From: Planctomycetota bacterium
Lineage (GTDB): Bacteria > Planctomycetota > B15-G4 > SIAN01
Assembly: GCA_016795285.1 (NCBI GenBank)
Contig: JAEUIC010000022.1
Coordinates: 62,001 to 126,000 of the forward strand
Direction of reading: 5' to 3'
DNA: 64,000 nucleotides
The number at the start of each line of letters is the position of its first letter. The first letter of the stretch is position 1. Both the position numbers and the translations under genes were made by a program. Shown in pieces: positions 34,381 through 42,228 of this stretch. The notes under the pieces were generated by a model. It made no database searches, was not told where the DNA came from, and was given only the letters and a program-made list of their open reading frames with translations.

Positions 34381-34953
34381 ATGATCGAGGTCGCGTTCGA
34401 GCAGGACGGTCTGCGCTTCACGCGCTACCCGTTCGACGGCGCGTCGGTCCACCCGCGCGGCTTCGTGCCGCGGCGCGCGATCCGCGACGTCGATCCCGAG
34501 GCCGATCCGCCCGAGGTGCGACTGCGTGCCGGCGAGACGCTCTTCCTGGCGAGCCGGGATGCGGAGGCGTTGCGCCGCTACGCCGCGCAGCATTCGATCC
34601 GGCGGTGCCCGCGGGTCGACGTCTGGGCGTTGCTGCTCGAGCCGTTCCTCGACACCGACAGCACCGAGGCTGCGGAAGCGCGGACGCTCGCGCAGCTCGC
34701 CGCGTTGGGGATCGCGCGCGCGCGGGTGGAGGACGTGCGCGCGCGAGTCGAGCGCAGCATGCTGCGGTACAACGCGGCGAGCTGGAACTGGACGCGGCTC
34801 GGCCTCGCGGACTTGCTGCGCGCGCAGCAGGCGGAGCGCTGGCTCGCTTGGATCCCGAGCGTTCGACGGCGCCGTCGCGCGTTCTACGTCGAGGCGATGG
34901 CGTTGGCGGAACTCGGTCGCGGCGTCGTTGCGGTGCGCGAAGCGGCGAGCTGA
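34381..34953 (+). CDS. Conserved protein of unknown function
   Basis: 190 residues without signal peptide or membrane segment, so probably cytoplasmic. The N-terminal third is beta-rich (EVAFEQDGLRFTRYPFDGASV; EVRLRAGETLFLASRD). The remainder is helical, with a conserved-looking VWALLLEPFLDTDST and MLRYNAASWNWTRLGLADLL. I recall a widespread uncharacterised family with the same 'LLEPFLDT' centre, but I assign no function. It ends 31 bases from the convergent permease gene. Confidence 0.62.
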   Translation: MIEVAFEQDGLRFTRYPFDGASVHPRGFVPRRAIRDVDPEADPPEVRLRAGETLFLASRDAEALRRYAAQHSIRRCPRVDVWALLLEPFLDTDSTEAAEARTLAQLAALGIARARVEDVRARVERSMLRYNAASWNWTRLGLADLLRAQQAERWLAWIPSVRRRRRAFYVEAMALAELGRGVVAVREAAS

Positions 34954-34984
34954 GCCGCGTGCGGATCGGGCGATTCGGATTCGG

Positions 34985-36439
34985 TCAGCGGGCGGTCGAG
35001 CCAGCGAAGCGGCGCGCCCAGACCGCCAGCAGCACGCCGGCGGCGACCCACGCGGCGAAGACCTTCACCTGATCGACCCAGGTGGCGTCCTGCGTGATCA
35101 AGAAGGCGAGGAAGCCGCTGGTCCCGAGCCCGAGCAGCGGGATCGGGTAGCGGCCGCCCGGCAGTCGGAAGCCGTCGGCCCCTTCGGGCTGGTGAGCGCC
35201 GAGCTTGATGACGGCGAGGCAGGTCGCGGCGTACTGCACCAGCACCGCGAGGTTCGAGAGCGCGGTGAGCCGCTCGAACGCGGCCGCGCCGCCGAGCCAC
35301 TCGATCAGCGAGAAGAGCGTGCCGAACAGCGCGGCGAGCGTCGTGACGACCACCGCGGTGATCGGCGTGGCGCGGGTCGGGTGGTGCTCGGCGAAGCGCG
35401 CGGGCAGCAGGCCGTCGCGACCGAGCGCGACCAGGAAGCGCGGCGCGCAGAACATCGTGACCGCCGCGAAGCCGAGCATCGAGACGCAGGCGCCGGCCGC
35501 CATCAGCCGCTCGCCGCCGGTGCCGAGGAAGGTCGACGCCGCGGTGGCGAGCGGGCGGATGCGGTTGGTCTCGCTGGCGCCGGCGTGCGCGAGGTCGGGC
35601 GCGGTGCCGACCGCGACGATCTGGATCAGGCAGTAGAACGCGGCGGCGCCGACCAGCGAGAGCGTCACGGCGAGCGGCACGTCGCGGCGCGCGTTCTTCA
35701 GCTCGCCGGCGGGGACCGGGACGACCTCGAAACCCTGGAGGGGATAGAAGGCGGCGAAGAGCGCGGTGCCGAGCGCGGCGAAGGTGCCGCTCGAGGGGGC
35801 GGCGGGCGCGGGGTGCGCCGCCGCGGTGGCGGCGAGGACGTCGGGCAGCGGCGCGGCGGCGCTCGGCCACCAGGCGAAGCGGCTCCAGTCGACGGCGAAG
35901 AGGCCGACGGCGACGAAGGCGAGCAGCGGCAGCAGTTTCGCGACGGTGAGCAGCGTGGCGGTGCCGGCGGCCGACTTCACGCCGCGGCAGTTGATCCAGC
36001 CGAGGAGCACGACCAGCGAGAGGGCGATGGCCGCGGCGGGGCCGGGGGCGTCGGCGCCCGGCAGGAAGACGGCGAGGTAGCCGGGGATGCCGGTGACGGC
36101 GGCGGCGAGCGCGGCCCACATCGAGATCCACGCCGTCCACGCGACGACGAAGGCGGGCCAGCGGCCGAAGGCGCGGCGGGCGTAGAGGTAGGGGCCGCCC
36201 GCTTCGTCGTGGCGGGTCGCCATCGCGGCGAAGCAGAGCGCGACGGTGACCAGCAGCAGGCCGTCGATGGCGAAGGCGATCCAGGAGGCGCCGCCGAGCA
36301 GGCCGGCGAGCTCGCTCGGCTTGCGGTAGATGCCGGAGCCGACGATGTTGTTGACGCCGATGCAGAGGACCGTGAACAGCCCGAGCTGCCGGAGCGAGGC
36401 GCCGCCCGAGGAACTCCCCGCCGCCGCGCCGCTCGCCAT
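34985..36439 (-). CDS. Amino acid permease (APC superfamily)
   Basis: 484 residues and about 12 membrane helices. The start at 36439 is preferred: the upstream in-frame ATG at 36523 would take its first codons (METPRH) from a copy of dispersed repeat B. Helix 1 carries the APC substrate-binding unwound segment CIGVNNIVGSGIYRKP, and helix 6 the FYPLQGFEVVPVPAGELKNA segment, where the amino acid carboxylate and amino groups are bound in family members. Further helices run to FLITQDATWV. Expected role: proton- or exchange-driven amino acid uptake; substrate undefined. Confidence 0.88.
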   Translation of the reverse strand: MASGAAAGSSSGGASLRQLGLFTVLCIGVNNIVGSGIYRKPSELAGLLGGASWIAFAIDGLLLVTVALCFAAMATRHDEAGGPYLYARRAFGRWPAFVVAWTAWISMWAALAAAVTGIPGYLAVFLPGADAPGPAAAIALSLVVLLGWINCRGVKSAAGTATLLTVAKLLPLLAFVAVGLFAVDWSRFAWWPSAAAPLPDVLAATAAAHPAPAAPSSGTFAALGTALFAAFYPLQGFEVVPVPAGELKNARRDVPLAVTLSLVGAAAFYCLIQIVAVGTAPDLAHAGASETNRIRPLATAASTFLGTGGERLMAAGACVSMLGFAAVTMFCAPRFLVALGRDGLLPARFAEHHPTRATPITAVVVTTLAALFGTLFSLIEWLGGAAAFERLTALSNLAVLVQYAATCLAVIKLGAHQPEGADGFRLPGGRYPIPLLGLGTSGFLAFLITQDATWVDQVKVFAAWVAAGVLLAVWARRFAGSTAR

Positions 36440-36504
36440 CGCCGCCCCCCCGCGCTTGCCGCTCGCCACCCCGCGTCCGCGCGCCTCCCATACCACCTCC
36501 GCTA

Positions 36505-36525
36505 GGTGCCGGGGAGTTTCCATCC
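36505..36525 (-). repeat. Dispersed repeat B, copy 1
   Basis: GGATGGAAACTCCCCGGCAC plus C when read on the minus strand. It can be read as a start codon followed by ETPRH, which creates a false upstream start for the permease. Confidence 0.75.
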
Positions 36526-36530
36526 ACGCC

Positions 36531-36551
36531 GGTGCCGGGGAGTTTCCGTCC
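36531..36551 (-). repeat. Dispersed repeat B, copy 2
   Basis: GGACGGAAACTCCCCGGCAC plus C on the minus strand, starting 26 bases after copy 1 and in the same direction. Confidence 0.75.
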
Positions 36552-36762
36552 GGCAGATCGCGATCGACCTCGCGGCCTTCGCGCGCGGCGAGTGGCGCCG
36601 CTCGCTCCGGTCAGGCGCACCTGCGGCGAAGGCGCGGTGCGATCGACTGCTGCCGATCGCCGATTCGAAGCAATCCACGCCGATGGCGAGCCGTGCCGTC
36701 CCGTTCGCGCGAAGGCCATCGACGCGCCGTTCGTGGCGTCGCGCGACGCACGGCGGAGGGGC

Positions 36763-36783
36763 GGACGGAAACTCCCCGGCACC
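36763..36783 (+). repeat. Dispersed repeat B, copy 3
   Basis: GGACGGAAACTCCCCGGCAC plus C on the plus strand, identical to copy 2 and inverted relative to it. Confidence 0.75.
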
Positions 36784-36800
36784 GGATGGGTGGCGAGGCC

Positions 36801-36821
36801 GGATGGAAACTCCCCGGCACC
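36801..36821 (+). repeat. Dispersed repeat B, copy 4
   Basis: GGATGGAAACTCCCCGGCAC plus C on the plus strand, identical to copy 1 and inverted relative to it. Confidence 0.75.
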
Positions 36822-36863
36822 GTGGGGTGGGGTGAAGAATCGACCCCGCCACCGCGGGAGGGG

Positions 36864-39644
36864 TCAGTCGTCGGGGAGGTGGTCGGGGGCGTGGCCCTTC
36901 AGCGCGCCGTCGGCGTCGATCCAGCTGTCGAGCACGACGCCGGTGTCGGGGTCGGTGAGCTTGCGCAGGAGCGTGGCGCCGAGCGGCCCCGGGCGGCTCG
37001 GGTCGGCGGCGCCGTCGCGGAGGTTCGGGCCGACGCCGGGCTCGAGCATCGAGTGGTTGTTCGACGCGAACGAGAAGCCGCTCTCGTCGACGATCCGGTC
37101 GAGGTCGAGCGCGACGCGCGCCGGGTCGAAGCTCGCCGAGGGGGGCACGCCGTTGCAGCCGAAGCGGTTCGGGTTGTCGTCGATCGGGTTGACCGGCAGC
37201 CCCTCGTCATCGAAGAGGAAGAGCCCGCTGCCGAGCCCCGCGACCATGTGCACGAAGAACGGCGAGTCGAGCTGGTTGCCGGTGTTCTGCCCGATCTGCT
37301 GCTTCAGCAGCTGGAAGTCGAGCGCGCCGTAGCTGCGCGACTGCAGCGCCGCGCGGAACGCGTCGTACTCCGGCCGCCACGCCGCGACGCCGCTCTCGGT
37401 CAGGTGGCAGGCGACGCAGTAGCGCGGCCCCTCCTTGTCGGCGGCGACCTTGCCGCGGATCGAGTGCTGCAGCAGCGAGTTGTGGCCGAGCGAGCCGAAC
37501 GGCTTGGCGGGGTCGTTGCCGTCGCTGTTGCGATCGGTGAACGCGACCACGTCGGAGAACTGCCCGTTGCGGTCGCGCCACTGGAAGAAGACCTTCGTGT
37601 TGGTCGCGACCTGCGAGATCCGGTTCTTCGGGTCGACGCCGAGCTGGAACGGCACGACCGACTGGTAGGTGAAGTCGGCGTTGCGCTGCCGGAAGACGAT
37701 CCGCTCGCCGGTGATGTTGCTGAAGTTGTTGCCCTCGTTGTACTCGCCCTTCAGGTGGCAGCCGACGCAGCTGTTCGACCACGACGAGTGGCAGCTCGCG
37801 CAGCTCATGTTGTCGCCGTGGCTGAAGCCGTTGGCGGGGCGGTTGGTCTGCAGCGGGCCGATGCCGTTGCTCGGGTCGTTGTCGGCGCGCCCCATCGCGT
37901 AGGAGGCCAGCGCGCTCCAGAGCGGCTCGCCGGTGGTGGGGTGGGTCTTCCCCGAGTCGACCACCGCGTCGCGCGTCTGCTTCACGTAGTGGCGCGCGCC
38001 GGTCAGCCGGCTGGTGAGCCAGACGCTGCCGTCGCTCTCGCGCACGACATGGTCGAGCGCGCGGCCGTTCTTGTCCATCGCCGCGTCGACCACGCTGCCG
38101 TCCTTCTTCACGTGCGGAGCGACCGGCGCGTAGGCCGTCGCCGTCCCGTGGCAGCTCTCGCACTCGATCGCCGTCTGCTGCTCCATCCGGCTCGCGATCG
38201 CCGTCGAGCCCGCGCCGCTCGTGTCGCCGCCGTGCAAGTCGAAGCTGCCGTGGCAGTCGATGCAGCCGAGCCCCGCCTCGTAGTGGACGTCGGCCGGCGT
38301 GTCGTCGCGCCCGTCGCCGTCGTAGTCCTCGAAGAGCACGTACTGGTTGTGGTTGCGCCCGTTGAAGGTCCGGTTGCCGACGACCGGGTCGAAGAGCCGC
38401 GTGTCGTTGGCGGTGGTCCGGAAGCTGTCGGGATCGGCCGGGTACTGGTGGTGGTTCTTGACGTCGGCGTTCTGGTCGAGGCGGATGCCCCAGTACTGCA
38501 TCACCGTCCGGTTCGAGCCCTGGTGGCAGCCGGCGCACGTCGCGTCGTCGATGCCCTGCACCTGCGCGCCGTTCGCGAGCGTCTTCGCCACGCTGCGGAT
38601 CTGGTGGCTGCGCACGTGCGAGCGCTCGGGCGGGTCGATGTCGTCGGGATCGAGCGGCTCGAGGCGGTTCACGTGCGGGTCGCGGCTGCCGCTGCGGCCG
38701 CTCGCGCTGTAGGGCATGTGGCAGGCGCTGCAGCCCGAGCTGCGGAAGTCGCCGTAGCGGTTGTTGGCGCCCGCGCTGCCGAGATGGCAGTCGCCGCAGG
38801 TGAACGCCACCTGCTCCATGAAGAGCGCGGCGAGGCGCGAGCCGCTCACCACGCGCCGCTGCGCATCGAGGTCGTTCACCAGGTTCGGCGCGTCGTAGGC
38901 CGGGTTGCGGAAGAGCTCCATCGGCCCGCTCTTGCCGAAGCCGCTGTAGACCGGCGCCTCGAGCAGCTCGCCGACCTTGCCGATCGCGAGCGGATCGAAG
39001 ATCCAGTTCGGGTCGGTCACGGCGCGCCAGCCGTAGTCGGCCGCCGTGTCGTCCCACAGGCCGCGGTGCGCCGGGATCGCGTTCTCGACGCCCATGAAGT
39101 AGGTCGAGCCCGAGAAGAAGCCCGCCTCGGTGGCCAGCAAGCTGCGCGACACGGTGCTCGCGTGCGGTCCGTGGCAGGCGCCGCAGCTGCGATTGCGCGA
39201 GACGACGCGCAGGTCGCCCGGGTTCACGAACTGCAGGTAGTCGAGCGCCGTGTAGCTCTTCGCGCCGACCGTGTAGTCGGGGAACTTGTCCATGCCCGAC
39301 AGCGTGAGGCGGTTGAACCACGCCCGCGCGTTCTGGATCTGGAAGCCGTCGTCGCCGATCTCGGGCGGCGGCGGGACGTGGCTCGAGTCGCGGTCCTTGC
39401 CGGTCGAGTCGCCGCCGTGGCAGGTGGTGCAGTCGAGGTTGGCGGCGCCGGGGAACGGATGGGGGTTCTCGAGGCCGGGGCCGGCGTAGTCGACGTGCTG
39501 CGAGCCGTTGTGGCAGCTCATGCAGGAGTTCGCCTGCGTGCTGGCCAGCTCGTCGCGCGAGGCCGAGTCGAGGCAGCCGCTCGCCAGCGTGGCGAGGACG
39601 GCGGCGAGCGAGCGACCGGCGCGGTGGCGGACGATGGAACGCAT
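36864..39644 (-). CDS. Undecahaem cytochrome c lipoprotein
   Basis: 926 residues, ATG at 39644 with GGAG 8 bases upstream. Lipoprotein signal ending ATLASGC. Eleven CxxCH motifs are visible (in order CMSCH, CTTCH, CGACH, CGDCH, CSACH, CAGCH, CIDCH, CESCH, CASCH, CVGCH, CVACH). The gap between motifs is large (up to about 150 residues), so the haems sit in a big protein scaffold, as in outer-surface cytochromes rather than the small tightly packed periplasmic kind. It includes an acidic DYDGDGRDDTPAD loop, probably calcium-binding. Last gene of the minus-strand electron-transfer operon, 134 bases after the heptahaem gene. I infer an outer-membrane, outward-facing terminal cytochrome. Confidence 0.88.
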   Translation of the reverse strand: MRSIVRHRAGRSLAAVLATLASGCLDSASRDELASTQANSCMSCHNGSQHVDYAGPGLENPHPFPGAANLDCTTCHGGDSTGKDRDSSHVPPPPEIGDDGFQIQNARAWFNRLTLSGMDKFPDYTVGAKSYTALDYLQFVNPGDLRVVSRNRSCGACHGPHASTVSRSLLATEAGFFSGSTYFMGVENAIPAHRGLWDDTAADYGWRAVTDPNWIFDPLAIGKVGELLEAPVYSGFGKSGPMELFRNPAYDAPNLVNDLDAQRRVVSGSRLAALFMEQVAFTCGDCHLGSAGANNRYGDFRSSGCSACHMPYSASGRSGSRDPHVNRLEPLDPDDIDPPERSHVRSHQIRSVAKTLANGAQVQGIDDATCAGCHQGSNRTVMQYWGIRLDQNADVKNHHQYPADPDSFRTTANDTRLFDPVVGNRTFNGRNHNQYVLFEDYDGDGRDDTPADVHYEAGLGCIDCHGSFDLHGGDTSGAGSTAIASRMEQQTAIECESCHGTATAYAPVAPHVKKDGSVVDAAMDKNGRALDHVVRESDGSVWLTSRLTGARHYVKQTRDAVVDSGKTHPTTGEPLWSALASYAMGRADNDPSNGIGPLQTNRPANGFSHGDNMSCASCHSSWSNSCVGCHLKGEYNEGNNFSNITGERIVFRQRNADFTYQSVVPFQLGVDPKNRISQVATNTKVFFQWRDRNGQFSDVVAFTDRNSDGNDPAKPFGSLGHNSLLQHSIRGKVAADKEGPRYCVACHLTESGVAAWRPEYDAFRAALQSRSYGALDFQLLKQQIGQNTGNQLDSPFFVHMVAGLGSGLFLFDDEGLPVNPIDDNPNRFGCNGVPPSASFDPARVALDLDRIVDESGFSFASNNHSMLEPGVGPNLRDGAADPSRPGPLGATLLRKLTDPDTGVVLDSWIDADGALKGHAPDHLPDD

Positions 39645-39778
39645 CCAGCGATCTCCTGCGGTCCCCGCCCGCGAGCGGCCGGAGCGGCTCGCGTTCCCTT
39701 GCCCCTCTTCGGAATCGCGCGGCGCGACTTGAGGCGCGAGCGGCGCGCGCTCGCCTCGCGCTCGCGCGCAACCGGCGC

Positions 39779-40438
39779 TCAGTCGCCCTCCGCCTGCCGC
39801 CAATCGGTCGGCAGGTGGCAGCGGTCGCAGCGGTCGACGTAGCCGAGCGCGACGTGCGGCGGGTTCAGCGCGCGTGCAAGGTCGTCGCGATGGCAGGTGA
39901 CGCACGACGGGTCGTTCGGGACGAAGTTGCCGGCGAACGCGCCCGGATGGCAGCGATGGCAGGCGACGCGCGCGTGCGCGCCGCTCAGCGGGAAGCGGCT
40001 GCGCGCGTGCGCCTCGAGCTGCGCCTCGGGGCGCCAGCTCTCCTGCTGGTGGCAGCGCGCGCAGTCGTTGCCGAGGTCGCCGCCATGCACGTCGTCGTGG
40101 CAGCCGCCGCACCCCTTGGCCGCGAAGACGTCGACCGGCCCGCGATCGTTGTGGCATCGCAAGCACTGCGCCTGCGCGTGCGCCCCCTCGAGCGCGACGC
40201 CCGTCTCGGCGGCGTGGTCGAAGGTGAAGTCGACGCGCAGCTCGTTCCAGCCGGCGCCTTCGTGGCAGAGCGCGCAGTCGCTCGGGAAGCTCTCGTGCGG
40301 CAGCACGGGGCCGAGGCCGGCCCACCAGCGGTGGCGCGTCCCGGCGCGCGGATCGGCGCCCATGCAGGCGGCGACGGCGATCGCCGCGCAGGCGAAGAGC
40401 GCCGCACGCAGGCGGCGGCCGTGCAGCAGCGCGCCCAT
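39779..40438 (-). CDS. Heptahaem cytochrome c lipoprotein
   Basis: 219 residues. The ATG at 40438 overlaps the beta-barrel stop (ATGA). Lipoprotein signal ending AVAAC. Seven CxxCH motifs (CALCH, CLRCH, CGGCH, CARCH, CHRCH, CVTCH, CDRCH) in about 190 residues. Two stretches, FDHAAETGVALEGAHAQAQC and HARSRFPLSGAHARVACHRC, repeat the module that also builds the 23-haem protein, in which a His some 20 residues before the CxxCH can supply the second axial ligand. Haem density and anchor suggest a small cytochrome plugged into or beside the beta-barrel. Confidence 0.88.
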   Translation of the reverse strand: MGALLHGRRLRAALFACAAIAVAACMGADPRAGTRHRWWAGLGPVLPHESFPSDCALCHEGAGWNELRVDFTFDHAAETGVALEGAHAQAQCLRCHNDRGPVDVFAAKGCGGCHDDVHGGDLGNDCARCHQQESWRPEAQLEAHARSRFPLSGAHARVACHRCHPGAFAGNFVPNDPSCVTCHRDDLARALNPPHVALGYVDRCDRCHLPTDWRQAEGD

Positions 40439-42228
40439 CAGAAGCTCCTCTCCAGCGACAAGCCGCCCGACCAAGCGTACTCGTCATCCCACACCTTGAG
40501 CTCGACGCGCGCCGCGACGCGCAGCCCGCCCGCCGTGAAGAAGCTCTGGCTGGCGAAGAAGCGGTGCTGCACGATGTCGTCGAGCGCGCTCGAGAACCCC
40601 TCCTGGCGGTGGTTCGCGAGCTCGTACATGCAGTCCCACCGCTGGCTGCCGTCGTGGCCGATGGCGCCGACGCGGAAGCCGTTCACGCGCGTGAAGCTGC
40701 CCTTGCTGGTGAAGCCGGTCACGTCGAGGCGCGCGTCGGTGAACAGCGGCAGCGGCACGTCGAAGCCGCCCTCCGCGGCGCCGCCGCTGCCCTCCTGGTC
40801 ATGGAATCCGGAGAGCTCGCCATGGACGGCGAAGCTGCTCTGCGGATCGCTCCGGCCGCGCAACGTGAGGCGATCGAGGTGGGCGCGGTCGAGTGCGGCG
40901 GCGTCGAGCGGCAGGAAGTCGCCCGCGCGCTCCTGCTCGGGGAAGGCGACGTGCTGGTAGGCGAGGTCGAGGCTGCCGCCGTCGTCGAAGCGGCGGCCGA
41001 TCGCCAGCAGCGCCTGCGTCACCTCGACGTTGGTCGACTTCAGGTCGTCGTTGCCGTCGTAGAGATCGATCCAGACCGCGGCGTGCGCGTCCCAGCCGCC
41101 GCTCGGCAGCCAGCGCACCTTCGCCAGCGCGAGGCGGCGGTCGAGCTCGCCCTCGTGCCAGGTCTGCTGCAGCGCGGCGGTGGCGGCCAGCCGCTCGCTC
41201 TCGTCGGCGAGCCACTCGTAGCTGGCGGCGAGCTGCAGGTCGTGGAACGAACCGAAGTCGTCATCGAGCTCCGGCAGGAAGCCGAAGCTGGCGCCGACCC
41301 GATCGCCGCCCGCGGTCCGCGCGCCCCACTCGATGCCGTCGAGGAAGCCGAACTCGGGCACCGCGTGCTGCAGGAAGCGGCCGACCTCGAAGCGATGGGT
41401 GTCGAAGCGCGTGCCGCCCCACGCATAGGAGAGGCGGCGCGGCGTGAGGTCGAGCTCATGGTCGCCGTCGAACTCGGTCCCGTAGTCGAGCTCGAGCTCG
41501 GCGCGCAGCGTGCCGCCGTCGCCGAAGAGGTTGTCGGCGCGCGTGTCGTAGCCGGCACGCGCGTAGCTGTCGGACCAGCCGCCCTCGCTGGAATGGCCGA
41601 CGTCGGCGCTGCTCCAGAGGCGGTGCGACCAGCGCGGCGCGCGCTGCTCGGGGCGGATCGGCGAAAGGCCGGCGAGGAGCGGCTGCGACGGGTCGTAGTC
41701 GGCATCGCGGTTCGTCCACGCCGGCTTGGCGGCGGGGGCGGCGGGGGCGGCGTCATCCGCAGTCGGCGTCGCGTCGTCCGCCTTCGCAGCGGGCTTCGCG
41801 TTCGGCTTCGCAGCGGGTTTCGCCGCTGGCTTCGCCGCAGGCTTCGGCGCGGGCGTCTCCGCTGGCGGCGCGGGCGCCTCGGCGGCGGGCGGCGCGGGCG
41901 GCGGCTTCGGCAGCCGCGACGCGGGCAGCAGCGCCTCGCCGCGCGTCGCCAGTTCCACCACCGCCGAGCGATCGTCGAGCTCGACCGTGGCGACCCGCTC
42001 GCGCACGTCGCCGACGCGCCCTTCGAGCGGCTTCCCCTTGCGCGGCCGCAGCTGCACGCGATCGCCGAGCTTCAGCCCGTCCGCGCTGCCGCGATCGACG
42101 ATGACGCGGCCGGGCGTCGCCGCCATCACGCGCAGCTCGAGCGCCACTTGCGGCTCCGACTCCTGCACCGGCGCCGGCGCGATCAGCGCGGCGGGCACCA
42201 GCGAGCAGAGGAGCCACGACGCCGTCAT
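40438..42228 (-). CDS. Predicted outer-membrane beta-barrel protein of the multihaem operon
   Basis: 596 residues from the ATG at 42228, whose first bases overlap the 23-haem stop; the start gives a signal peptide (MTASWLLCSLVPAALIAPAP). A small beta domain (VIVDRGSADGLKLGDRVQLR) is followed by an Ala/Pro/Lys linker with 4-residue repeats (KPAA), then about 400 residues of alternating-hydrophobicity strands (FEVGRFLQHAVPEFGFLDG, LAKVRWLPSGGWDAHAAVWI and similar). It ends in Phe, the usual last residue of outer-membrane barrels. No MtrB/PioB signature (CxxC at the N-terminus) is seen. Its position between three multihaem genes suggests the porin sheath of a porin-cytochrome conduit, inferred from context. 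Confidence 0.78.
   Translation of the reverse strand: MTASWLLCSLVPAALIAPAPVQESEPQVALELRVMAATPGRVIVDRGSADGLKLGDRVQLRPRKGKPLEGRVGDVRERVATVELDDRSAVVELATRGEALLPASRLPKPPPAPPAAEAPAPPAETPAPKPAAKPAAKPAAKPNAKPAAKADDATPTADDAAPAAPAAKPAWTNRDADYDPSQPLLAGLSPIRPEQRAPRWSHRLWSSADVGHSSEGGWSDSYARAGYDTRADNLFGDGGTLRAELELDYGTEFDGDHELDLTPRRLSYAWGGTRFDTHRFEVGRFLQHAVPEFGFLDGIEWGARTAGGDRVGASFGFLPELDDDFGSFHDLQLAASYEWLADESERLAATAALQQTWHEGELDRRLALAKVRWLPSGGWDAHAAVWIDLYDGNDDLKSTNVEVTQALLAIGRRFDDGGSLDLAYQHVAFPEQERAGDFLPLDAAALDRAHLDRLTLRGRSDPQSSFAVHGELSGFHDQEGSGGAAEGGFDVPLPLFTDARLDVTGFTSKGSFTRVNGFRVGAIGHDGSQRWDCMYELANHRQEGFSSALDDIVQHRFFASQSFFTAGGLRVAARVELKVWDDEYAWSGGLSLERSF

Larger units (their letters stand above)
36440..36863. 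other. Gene-free region framed by repeat B
   Basis: A 424-base stretch without a credible gene. Two copies of repeat B face one way (36505, 36531) and two the other way (36763, 36801), enclosing 211 bases of GC-rich sequence without an open frame that looks coding. The arrangement resembles a small non-autonomous inverted-repeat element; no target-site duplication is obvious. Confidence 0.55.

Noticed and set aside
34526..36505. Plus-strand open frame opposite the amino acid permease
   Set aside because: Antisense artefact; the minus strand gives a clear APC permease with ~12 helices.
36440..36523. Longer N-terminus of the permease
   Set aside because: Its first codons come from dispersed repeat B, and the extra residues are not membrane or signal-like.
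36330..39842. Plus-strand open frame of about 1,170 codons opposite the 11-haem gene
   Set aside because: Translation is Val/Arg/Ala low-complexity with no domain, while the minus strand has 11 CxxCH motifs and a lipoprotein signal.
40438..42228. Naming the barrel MtrB/PioB
   Set aside because: Operon position and C-terminal Phe fit, but the family's N-terminal CxxC is absent and no direct sequence similarity could be shown by eye.
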